From assembly GCA_036563895.1 (NCBI GenBank), contig DATCLN010000047.1, positions 1 through 5,300 of the forward strand: DNA of 5,300 bases, in the 5' to 3' direction. The translations under genes were made by a program, and so were the position numbers. Every line of letters begins with the position of its first letter. Position 1 is the stretch's first letter. Below the pieces are notes generated by a model. It saw only the letters and a program-made list of their open reading frames with translations, was not told the origin of the DNA and made no database searches. The DNA comes from ZCTH02-B3 sp036563895 (GTDB taxonomy: Bacteria; Bacillota; Bacilli; Paenibacillales; Paenibacillaceae). Positions 1-5,300 of the stretch are shown piece after piece.

Positions 1-737
1 CGCGCCGCTTCTTCCCCCACCGAATACCATTCGGCGTGCATGCGGTGGTCTTCCACGCGTTCCGCGGTCACCGGGCGAAACGTGCCGAGACCTACGTGCA
101 GCGTCACGCGGCACAGGCGGATTCCCTTGTCCTGCAGCGCATTCAAATGCTCGTCCGTAAAATGGAGCCCGGCGGTCGGCGCCGCAGCGGATCCCGCGTG
201 GCGGGCGTAGACGGTCTGGTAGCGTTCCGGATCGGACAGCTTCTCGCGGATGTATGGCGGCAGGGGAACCTGTCCCGCGCGGGCGAGCAGTTCCTGGAAA
301 ACGCCCTCGTATTCGAACCGCACCACGCGCAGGCCCGCTTCCCGCTCCTCTTCCACCACGGCGGTGAGCAAAGGCCTGCCGGCCGGCGCCGCATCGTCAG
401 CGGCGCCAAAAAGCAGACGCGCGCCGCGGCGGATCTTCCGCGCCGGCTTCGCCAGGACTTCCCACCGGTCGCCTTCCAGCCGGACGAGCAGCAACAGTTC
501 CACCTTCGCGCCGGTGTCCGCTTTTCTTCCCAGCAGTCGGGCGGGAATCACCCGGGTGTCGTTCAGCACGAGGGTATCGCCGGGGCTCAGGTATTCCGCC
601 AGGTCGCGGAACATGCGATGCTCCACGACACCGGTATTGCGGTGCAGCACGAGAAGCCGCGAAGCTCCGCGGTCCGCCGGCGGCGTCTGGGCGATCAGCC
701 TTTCCGGCAGTTCGAAATCAAAATCGCTGGTCCGCAT
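1..737 (-). CDS. queA: QueA, S-adenosylmethionine:tRNA ribosyltransferase-isomerase (partial, C-terminus beyond left edge)
   Basis: QueA transfers and isomerises the ribosyl part of S-adenosylmethionine onto 7-aminomethyl-7-deazaguanine at the wobble position of GUN tRNAs, giving epoxyqueuosine in the queuosine pathway; it is cytoplasmic. Seen here are 245 codons that match the family along their whole length: FDFELPERLIAQ (residues 6-17), LVLNDTRVIPARL (56-68), DTGAKVELLLL (74-84), LPPYIREKL (159-167), GSAAAPTAGLHFT (182-194) and TLHVGLGTFRPV (212-223). The family is usually about 340 residues, so roughly the last 100 are outside the window. ATG 737 is the only sensible start: no ATG, GTG or TTG lies in frame between it and the in-frame stop of the preceding gene at 762-764, and the protein begins where family members begin. 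The purine-rich AAGGCGGAG at 752-760 ends 14 bases upstream, a long spacing. It is the last visible gene of the ruv operon; tgt would be expected next, but this cannot be seen. Confidence 0.96.
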   Translation of the reverse strand, partial: MRTSDFDFELPERLIAQTPPADRGASRLLVLHRNTGVVEHRMFRDLAEYLSPGDTLVLNDTRVIPARLLGRKADTGAKVELLLLVRLEGDRWEVLAKPARKIRRGARLLFGAADDAAPAGRPLLTAVVEEEREAGLRVVRFEYEGVFQELLARAGQVPLPPYIREKLSDPERYQTVYARHAGSAAAPTAGLHFTDEHLNALQDKGIRLCRVTLHVGLGTFRPVTAERVEDHRMHAEWYSVGEEAA

Positions 738-761
738 CGGTCTGGTCCATTCTCCGCCTTG

Positions 762-2873
762 TTACAGGACGGTCAGCTGCGTCCCCGGATAATAGTATTG
801 CAAAATCGTCCGGTAATCGTCCCCCCGGAGCGCCATGCCCTGCGCCCCCCACTGCGACATGCCGAGGCCGTGGCCGGCCCCCCTGCCGACAAAGACAAAC
901 GACGGATACGTCGTGACGTCTCGCAGCCGCCCGTCCTTGTCCATCAGGATGAACCGGTCTCCCGTCAGGGCGCGGGCCTTTCCGTCGGCGCCCACCGCGT
1001 AAAGCGCCCCCGCCTGCCCGGGGAATTCCCTTGTCGCGCGTCCTCCGCCGAGCAGGGTGAACCGTCCCGTCTCCTCGATTTCAAACAGCGTGCTGCGGAT
1101 GCCGCCCAGGGCGCCGCGCAGCTGGTCCGCGGTGGAGAGCTCGACTTTCTGGCCATTCGCCACCACGTACAGCACCCGGCCGGAGGGACCGCGGGCGCCC
1201 ACCTCCAGGGTGAGGAGCGGGCCGGCGATTTTCGTTGAAGTCCTCGCGTTGATGGATGCCAATAGCGCCTCGCCGGAATGCGGGCCGTCGATCCACCGGT
1301 AGCTGGTGGCCTCCGGCGTGCTCCCCAGCACGGCGACCAGCGTCCCGGCGTTCACCCGGGTGAGCGGATCCCGCCGCGTGCTGGGTTCCGGGCGTACGGC
1401 CACGCCTTCTCCGGTAACCTGGTACACGGGGATTCCCGCCGCGTTGACGCGCCCGGTGTCGGCGAGCAGATCCTCGCGGATGTATCCGACAAGGCCCGTT
1501 TCCAGGACGACCTTGTACCAGGTGTACGCGTTCCGCTCGGCCGCCTCGTCCGGGCTGGACGCCGCCGCTCGCAGCCAGGGAACATCGGACCCCCACACTT
1601 CGGACGGGTGCGCGGTGACGCCGCCGTGGTTGGCGGCGTAAAAGGCGCTGATGGGCTGCCCTTGGTACGTGAGCACCTCGCCGGCGGTGGCGCGGACGGC
1701 GGCCGTCGTCTGCGGCGTTTCCCGGTCCACGCCGAAATAGGACTGGGTATTGGTGGTATCGTCCACGTCGGCGATGCGCCAGGCGCCCTTCATCGACAGG
1801 ACGTAGGACCGCGACGCCACCGCCTGGGCCTTGAGCGCTTCTTCGTGGAAGGGGCCGCCCATTTCCGCGCCGACCACCGAATACAGGTATTCTTCCAGCC
1901 CCACCTCGTTGACCAGCGCCAACTGACCGTTGTAGGCGCTGACTTCGAAGAAGCCGCGGTAGCGGCGTCCGAAGCGTTCTTCCACGCGGATGAAGCCTTC
2001 GCCGGCGGGCCGGATGGCGAGGACGGCGGTGCCGTCTGCCGGGATGGCGTACAGCACGGCGGCTTGCTCGCCGTTTCCGGAAACGTCGTCGCGCAACAGG
2101 GCGTAGTTTTCCCCGGCGGCGGGAATCCGCACCGCGGCGCCGCCGGAGGCGGCCTGCGCCGCCTTCTGCACATCGTCAAGCCGCGCGGGGTCGGCCAGCT
2201 GGCCGACGCGCACCACCCAGACGAGTTTTCCTCCCTCCGGCCTGAGCGCCGGGAAAGCGTCCAGCCCGGCGGCGCCAAACTTCTTCGCCGCCGCCTTCGC
2301 ATCCGCTTCTCCCTTGTACGGGCCTGCTTCCACCGCCAGGGGGCCGGCCACGCCTGCTGGAACAAGGGACTGCACGCCGTCCAGCACCCCCGCCTGCCGC
2401 CAGCGGTTCAGGGCGGCCGACGCCTGCTCCGCCGTGGCATACGCGCCTTCCGTCACCTGGTAGACGGTCTGGCCGGATTTCTCGAGCCGGGTCACGAACG
2501 CAGCGCCGGATGCGGCCCGCACCTTCTGCGCAAGGGCGGCCGCCGCGGAGGCGCTGGCGGTTTCCGCCAGAAACACGCGATAGGCGTCGACGGCGAAGCG
2601 AACCGGCCGGTTCGCTTCCGCGGTCCCCGCCTGAACTCCCGCATAAGAAAGCGCAAGTCCCGCTTCCGACGACAGGGTGACGACGGCGGCGGGATTGCGC
2701 CGCGTTCCGTTGTCATAGAACAGGGCGACGCGGACGGTCTGTGACGAGCCGTTCGCCGCGCAGGCCTTCCCCATGCCCGTCCAGCCCGTGTTGCCCATGG
2801 CCGGGAAAGCTCCGCCCAGGGCGAGGACGGCGCACAACGCAGCCGTGAACGCTTTCCACCGCGGCAGCCTCAC
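762..2873 (-). CDS. SpoIID/LytB-domain protein with SPOR-like repeats and an SH3-like insertion
   Basis: Predicted exported peptidoglycan-active protein of 703 residues. SpoIID of Bacillus is a lytic transglycosylase acting on peptide-stripped glycan during engulfment. Visible parts: an N-terminal signal or anchor (residues 6-27, basic then hydrophobic; possible cleavage near 40); alanine-rich SPOR-like segments (about 92-250); the SpoIID core from about 290, with VVGAEMGGPFHEEALKAQAV at 333-352 containing E337, the likely equivalent of the catalytic Glu, then NHGGVTAHPSEVWG (415-428); an SH3-like stretch (about 450-545); and the C-terminal signature GRGAGHGLGMSQWGAQG (663-679). Classical SpoIID is near 340 residues, so this is a longer relative; I do not assign the symbol spoIID. 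The start is GTG 2873, seven bases after GGGAGGGG, and overlaps the ruvB stop as GTGA, suggesting translational coupling. Family membership is clear; the substrate and any sporulation role are inference. Confidence 0.92.
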   Translation of the reverse strand: MRLPRWKAFTAALCAVLALGGAFPAMGNTGWTGMGKACAANGSSQTVRVALFYDNGTRRNPAAVVTLSSEAGLALSYAGVQAGTAEANRPVRFAVDAYRVFLAETASASAAAALAQKVRAASGAAFVTRLEKSGQTVYQVTEGAYATAEQASAALNRWRQAGVLDGVQSLVPAGVAGPLAVEAGPYKGEADAKAAAKKFGAAGLDAFPALRPEGGKLVWVVRVGQLADPARLDDVQKAAQAASGGAAVRIPAAGENYALLRDDVSGNGEQAAVLYAIPADGTAVLAIRPAGEGFIRVEERFGRRYRGFFEVSAYNGQLALVNEVGLEEYLYSVVGAEMGGPFHEEALKAQAVASRSYVLSMKGAWRIADVDDTTNTQSYFGVDRETPQTTAAVRATAGEVLTYQGQPISAFYAANHGGVTAHPSEVWGSDVPWLRAAASSPDEAAERNAYTWYKVVLETGLVGYIREDLLADTGRVNAAGIPVYQVTGEGVAVRPEPSTRRDPLTRVNAGTLVAVLGSTPEATSYRWIDGPHSGEALLASINARTSTKIAGPLLTLEVGARGPSGRVLYVVANGQKVELSTADQLRGALGGIRSTLFEIEETGRFTLLGGGRATREFPGQAGALYAVGADGKARALTGDRFILMDKDGRLRDVTTYPSFVFVGRGAGHGLGMSQWGAQGMALRGDDYRTILQYYYPGTQLTVL

Positions 2874-3898
2874 GCTTCATCCCCTCCCTGCTTGTCAGTC
2901 TCGCCCGGCAACGGCAGATTCAGATGCCGGTACGCCGCCTCCGTGACTACCCTGCCCCGGGGTGTCCGCTGAAGAAAACCGATCTGCAGCAAATACGGTT
3001 CGTACACGTCCTCCACCGTCTGGCTTTCCTCGCCGATGGAGGCGGCGATGGTGTCGAGGCCGACGGGACCGCCGCGGTAATGCACGATCATCGCCCGCAG
3101 CAGCTTGTGGTCGACGCTGTCCAGGCCGAGGGAATCCACCTGGATCTGGTCCAGGGCTTCCCGCGCCGCTTCGGGGGTGATGACGCCGTCCCCGCGCACC
3201 TGCACGACGTCGCGCACCCGCCGGAGCAGCCGGTTGGCCACCCTCGGCGTCCCCCTCGACCGGCGGGCGATCTCGCGGGCCGCCTCGCCGACGACGGCGA
3301 CGCCCAGGATGTCCGCGGAGCGGGTGACGATGTGGGTGAGGTCTTCCTCCCCGTAATAATCCAGGCGGCACACCACGCCGAAGCGGTCCCGCAGCGGCGC
3401 GGACAACAGGCCCGCGCGGGTGGTCGCGCCGATCAGCGTGAAGCGGGGCAGGTCGAGCCGCACGGAACGGGCGCCAGGCCCCTTGCCGATGACGAAATCC
3501 AGGACGAAGTCCTCCATCGCCGGGTACAACACTTCCTCCACCGTTCGGTGCAGCCGGTGGATCTCGTCGATGAACAGCACGTCGTTTTCCTGCAGGTTGG
3601 TCAGGATCGCCGCCAGGTCGCCGGGCCGTTCGATGGCGGGCCCGCTGGTGGCGCGGATATGTACGCCGAGTTCGTTGGCGATGATATGGGCCAGGGTCGT
3701 CTTGCCAAGTCCGGGGGGCCCGTACAGCAGCACGTGATCCAGCGGTTCGCGCCGCATTTTCGCCGCTTCGATGTAGATTTTCAGATTTTCCTTGACTTGC
3801 GGCTGACCGATGTATTCCGCCAGATACCGCGGACGAAGGCTGTATTCCGCCGCCTGATCCTCCATCATCAGGTGCGCGGTGATGATCCGCTCCTCCAC
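2870..3898 (-). CDS. ruvB: RuvB, Holliday junction branch-migration ATPase
   Basis: RuvB is the hexameric AAA+ motor that, loaded by RuvA, pumps DNA through Holliday junctions during recombinational repair. The 342-residue product shows the complete family pattern: LRPRYLAEYIGQ (21-32), Walker A GPPGLGKT (60-67), Walker B FIDEIH (109-114), the sensor-1 stretch GATTRAG (157-163), the arginine-finger region LRDRFG (169-174), the sensor-2 segment GTPRVANRLLRRVRD (216-230) and a C-terminal winged-helix region ending PRGRVVTEAAYRHL (313-326). Length is normal for the family. I chose GTG 3898 over GTG 3904: the protein then starts MEERIITA, as relatives do, and GGAGG lies 7 bases upstream; the 3904 codon directly abuts that Shine-Dalgarno sequence. 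The ruvA stop is 21 bases upstream. The stop overlaps the next gene's start by GTGA. No key residue appears to be missing. Confidence 0.97.
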   Translation of the reverse strand: MEERIITAHLMMEDQAAEYSLRPRYLAEYIGQPQVKENLKIYIEAAKMRREPLDHVLLYGPPGLGKTTLAHIIANELGVHIRATSGPAIERPGDLAAILTNLQENDVLFIDEIHRLHRTVEEVLYPAMEDFVLDFVIGKGPGARSVRLDLPRFTLIGATTRAGLLSAPLRDRFGVVCRLDYYGEEDLTHIVTRSADILGVAVVGEAAREIARRSRGTPRVANRLLRRVRDVVQVRGDGVITPEAAREALDQIQVDSLGLDSVDHKLLRAMIVHYRGGPVGLDTIAASIGEESQTVEDVYEPYLLQIGFLQRTPRGRVVTEAAYRHLNLPLPGETDKQGGDEA

Positions 3899-3904
3899 TG
3901 GCAC

Positions 3905-3911
3905 CCCTCCC
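3905..3911 (-). promoter_or_regulatory. Ribosome binding site deciding the ruvB start
   Basis: The minus strand of the 21-base ruvA-ruvB gap carries GGGAGGG directly before GTGCCAGTG. The first GTG (3904) abuts the Shine-Dalgarno sequence, whereas the second (3898) has a workable spacer of about 6-7 bases. This supports GTG 3898 as the initiation codon. Confidence 0.65.
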
Positions 3912-3919
3912 GTCCGGCT

Positions 3920-4546
3920 TTATCCTTTGTCCAGCTGTTGCAGCGCGCGCCGGATCAGCTGTTCCGGCGTTTCCCGGCCGCTGAGGCCGGGGCGGATCTC
4001 GTGCCAGACCCTGTCCAGTTCATACTCCCGGTAGCCGAGGCCGAGCAGCGCCTCCCGCGCCACGGGCCAGGCATCGCCAAAGGCCGCTTCCGAAGGCGCT
4101 GCCGCAGCCGCGGCGGCTTCCGCATCGCCCTTCGGGACGGCCGGGGTCCATTGCGCCAGCTTATCCTTAAGGTCGAGGATGAGCCGCTGCGCCGTTTTCT
4201 TGCCGACGCCCGGAAGCCGGGTCAGATATGCGGTGTCGCCCGCGCGGACCGCCGCGGCGATCGCCTCCGGCCGTCCGCTGGCCAGGATGCCGAGGGCCAT
4301 CTTCGGCCCGATGCCGGGCACCTCGATGAGCCTGCGGAAAAACGCCTGTTCCTCCCGCGTGGGGAAGCCGTACAGCACCATCGCGTCTTCCCTGACGTGG
4401 TGATGCACGTAGAGGACAACGGGTTCTCCGCCGGTTCCCAGGGCATACGGATTGGGCACGAACACCCGGTATCCGACGTCATGCACGTCGAGCACGACGT
4501 AATCGGATTCCCGGTGGACGATCCTGCCCCGCAAAAAATCGATCAC
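3920..4546 (-). CDS. ruvA: RuvA, Holliday junction-binding subunit
   Basis: RuvA binds four-way junctions as a tetramer and recruits RuvB rings for branch migration. The product is 208 residues, normal for the family. Domain I (about 1-63) begins MIDFLRGRIVHRESDYVVLDVHDVGYRV. Domain II has the two helix-hairpin-helix motifs, VPGIGPKMALGIL (76-88) and LPGVGKKTAQRLILDL (111-126), which contact the DNA backbone. A flexible alanine-rich linker (about 140-155, seven alanines in a row at 144-150) leads to domain III (about 156-205), which contacts RuvB. The start is GTG 4546: it shares GTGA with the ruvC stop, has GGGGGGA 7 bases upstream, and gives the N-terminus expected of the family. The same frame stays open to 5065 across ruvC, but that extension encodes nothing RuvA-like. 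The overlap suggests coupled translation with ruvC. Confidence 0.97.
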   Translation of the reverse strand: MIDFLRGRIVHRESDYVVLDVHDVGYRVFVPNPYALGTGGEPVVLYVHHHVREDAMVLYGFPTREEQAFFRRLIEVPGIGPKMALGILASGRPEAIAAAVRAGDTAYLTRLPGVGKKTAQRLILDLKDKLAQWTPAVPKGDAEAAAAAAAPSEAAFGDAWPVAREALLGLGYREYELDRVWHEIRPGLSGRETPEQLIRRALQQLDKG

Positions 4547-5046
4547 TGCGCCGTCCCCCCGTTGAGGCGGAACATCACCGAAGCGGTATGGGCGTGGCAG
4601 ACGGCCACCGCCAGCGCGTCGGCAACGTCGTCCGGCTCCGGCACGGCGGGCAGCTTGAGCAGCATGCGGACCATTTCCTGCATCTGCCTTTTCTCCGCCC
4701 CGCCGTAACCGGCCACGGCCTGTTTCACCTGCATCGGCGTATATTCCCCCACGGGAACGCCCCTCTGTGCGGCGGCCAGCAGCATGACGCCGCGGGCTTG
4801 TCCGACGGTGAAGGCGTTGGTGACGTTTTTCTTGAAATACAGGATTTCCACCGCGACCGCGTCCGGACGGTACTTGTCCATCAGGGAACAGACGGAATCG
4901 TAGATCATGCGGAGGCGCTCTCCGGCGGGCGCGTCCGCCCGGGTCCGGATGCAGCCGTACTGGACGGGAACGAGGCGGTGGCCGATCTGGTCGATGAACC
5001 CGAATCCCACCGTGGCGATTCCCGGATCGATGCCGAGCACCCGCAT
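4543..5046 (-). CDS. ruvC: RuvC, crossover junction endodeoxyribonuclease
   Basis: RuvC is the dimeric Holliday-junction resolvase that nicks two opposing strands symmetrically, using metal ions in an RNase H-like fold. The product is 167 residues, a typical length. It opens MRVLGIDPGIATVGFG, with D7 in the GIDPG strand. The other carboxylates are visible as E67 in VAVEILYFKKN and as D140 and D143 in PEPDDVADALAVAVCH, aligning with the four catalytic acids of the E. coli enzyme (D7, E66, D138, D141). NAFTVGQARGV (77-87) is a further family hallmark. ATG 5046 has GAGGA at 5053-5057 with a 6-base spacer and lies about 27 bases downstream of the predicted transcription start, so it is the first gene of the operon. 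RuvC is absent from most Bacillaceae, which use RecU; its presence helps place the organism. All active-site residues are intact. Confidence 0.97.
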   Translation of the reverse strand: MRVLGIDPGIATVGFGFIDQIGHRLVPVQYGCIRTRADAPAGERLRMIYDSVCSLMDKYRPDAVAVEILYFKKNVTNAFTVGQARGVMLLAAAQRGVPVGEYTPMQVKQAVAGYGGAEKRQMQEMVRMLLKLPAVPEPDDVADALAVAVCHAHTASVMFRLNGGTAQ

Positions 5047-5052
5047 GCGGTT

Positions 5053-5057
5053 TCCTC
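5053..5057 (-). promoter_or_regulatory. Ribosome binding site of ruvC
   Basis: GAGGA on the minus strand, with a 6-base spacer (AACCGC) before the ATG at 5046. It fixes the ruvC start and lies within the short predicted leader. Confidence 0.75.
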
Positions 5058-5062
5058 GCTCT

Positions 5063-5092
5063 CATCTGGCTTCCCGTCGATTATACCAGATG
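5063..5092. repeat. 7-bp perfect inverted repeat flanking the ruvC -10 element
   Basis: CATCTGG at 5063-5069 is the exact reverse complement of CCAGATG at 5086-5092, with a 16-base spacer that contains the TATAAT and the predicted start point. The outer arm supplies the TG of the extended -10. The arms do not match the Bacillus LexA box. It could be an operator, but a 7-bp match at this spacing can also arise by chance. Confidence 0.4.
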
Positions 5093-5108
5093 TGGACGGG
5101 GAAGAGAA
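5080..5108 (-). promoter_or_regulatory. Predicted sigma-A-type extended -10 promoter for ruvC and the operon
   Basis: On the minus strand a perfect TATAAT (5080-5085) is preceded by TGG, giving the TGn extended -10 element (TG at 5087-5088). At a 17-base spacing the -35 position reads TTCTCT (5103-5108), a 3 of 6 match to TTGACA, so recognition would rely on the extended -10. Transcription would start near 5073, giving a leader of about 27 bases. This is the only convincing promoter seen ahead of the five-gene block. Confidence 0.72.
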
Positions 5109-5146
5109 CAGAACCGGGTCCCGCGTGCGGGCACGAAAAACGGACC

Positions 5147-5170
5147 AAAATGAAACGGCACCCGGTGCCG
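5147..5170 (-). terminator. Probable Rho-independent terminator of the upstream gene
   Basis: Reading the minus strand, CGGCAC and GTGCCG pair around a CGG loop (5156-5170) and are followed by TTTCATTTT (5147-5155). The stem is short but all strong pairs except one; the U tract is interrupted. It lies 46 bases past the stop at 5217 and upstream of the ruvC promoter, where a terminator separating the BofC-like gene from the ruv operon would be expected. Confidence 0.5.
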
Positions 5171-5216
5171 GCGACGGCCCGTGGTGCCATGGGCATGCGG
5201 GAACGATACCGCGCGT

Positions 5217-5300
5217 TCAGGGAGAAGGGACGGGAGCGCAGCTTGCCGGCAGGTACCGGGAGCCGGCTTGCAGGCTGCTTTCCAGCGCTTCGACGGGGAA
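5217..5300 (-). CDS. C-terminal end of an upstream gene, possibly BofC-like (partial)
   Basis: A minus-strand frame enters from the right edge, reads 27 codons (FPVEALESSLQAGSRYLPAS, then seven more residues) and stops at TGA 5217-5219. The FPVEALESSL segment resembles the stretch near the end of BofC C-terminal domains, where a hydrophobic run is followed by LESSLP. In Paenibacillaceae-type genomes, as I recall, a BofC-domain gene commonly precedes ruvC. BofC is a forespore regulator of sigma-K checkpoint signalling in Bacillus. If this is BofC-like, its tail after LESSL is short and proline/serine-rich rather than the usual longer ending, so it may be a divergent or truncated version. A probable terminator follows on the same strand, which supports a real gene end here. 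The assignment rests on about ten residues and is tentative. Confidence 0.42.
   Translation of the reverse strand, partial: FPVEALESSLQAGSRYLPASCAPVPSP

Noticed and set aside
36..1238. Plus-strand open frame of 400 codons
   Set aside because: It is antisense to queA and the 3' part of the SpoIID-domain gene, both recognised by family motifs. Its product is rich in Arg, His and Gln with no recognisable domain, as expected for a mirror frame in GC-rich DNA.
1278..2744. Plus-strand open frame of 488 codons
   Set aside because: It lies wholly antisense to the SpoIID-domain gene. No motif, signal or credible ribosome binding site supports it, and the composition is typical of a shadow frame.
3899..3904. 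GTG 3904 as ruvB start
   Set aside because: It abuts the Shine-Dalgarno sequence with almost no spacer. GTG 3898 gives proper spacing and the family-like MEERI start.
2924..4708. Plus-strand open frame of 594 codons
   Set aside because: It runs antisense to ruvB, ruvA and part of ruvC, crossing their boundaries. The minus-strand genes are certain, and this frame shows no family resemblance.
3920..5065. A 381-codon version of RuvA reading through ruvC
   Set aside because: The added N-terminal part is the out-of-frame shadow of ruvC. The RuvA family N-terminus begins exactly at GTG 4546.
5120..5140. Second hairpin (CCCGC/GCGGG) next to a run of five A/T
   Set aside because: The loop would be only two bases, and on the minus strand the T run precedes the stem rather than following it; on the plus strand the run is A. 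It cannot act as a terminator in either direction.
5101..5220. LexA (SOS) box ahead of ruvC
   Set aside because: GAAC and GTTC words occur on the minus strand, but one pair is 10 bases apart instead of 4, and the GTTCTGTTCT stretch is a direct repeat. Neither fits GAAC-N4-GTTC.
1..5300. Mobile element, CRISPR array, tRNA, rRNA or riboswitch
   Set aside because: No transposase or integrase motifs, regularly spaced repeats, tRNA-like cloverleaf or known riboswitch core were seen. Nearly all of the sequence is accounted for by housekeeping genes.

Overview
The window is GC-rich (about two-thirds G+C by eye). Every supported gene is on the minus strand, so the biology reads from right to left. 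The content is the tail of a BofC-like gene, then ruvC, ruvA, ruvB, a large SpoIID/LytB-domain gene and the first 245 codons of queA. A SpoIID-family protein and a probable BofC-type neighbour point to a spore-forming Bacillota. Most Bacillaceae lack RuvC and use RecU instead, so an intact RuvC, the high GC and the order ruvC-ruvA-ruvB-spoIID-like-queA suggest a Paenibacillaceae-like lineage. That placement is an inference from gene content and recalled gene order, not from a search.

Layout from the right edge: 5217-5300 holds the last 27 codons of an upstream gene. Positions 5047-5216 are intergenic, with a probable intrinsic terminator (about 5147-5170) for that gene, then an extended -10 promoter (TATAAT at 5080-5085) and a good Shine-Dalgarno sequence for ruvC. 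ruvC (4543-5046) and ruvA (3920-4546) overlap by the four bases GTGA. ruvB (2870-3898) follows after 21 bases, and it overlaps the SpoIID-domain gene (762-2873) by another GTGA. queA starts at 737, 24 bases after that gene's stop, and runs off the left edge. No terminator or convincing internal promoter is visible between ruvC and queA, so the block looks like one operon with partial translational coupling.

Functionally, RuvA and RuvB form the Holliday-junction branch-migration motor and RuvC is the resolvase that cuts the junction. QueA makes the epoxyqueuosine precursor of the tRNA base queuosine. The SpoIID-domain protein is a predicted exported peptidoglycan-active enzyme; it is about twice the length of classical SpoIID, with SPOR-like repeats in front and an apparent SH3-like insertion. 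Its place inside a DNA-repair and tRNA-modification operon is the most notable feature.

The window is largely an ordinary housekeeping region. I found no mobile element, CRISPR array, tRNA, rRNA or convincing undescribed system. Long plus-strand open frames are present, but they are mirror images of well-recognised minus-strand genes in GC-rich DNA.
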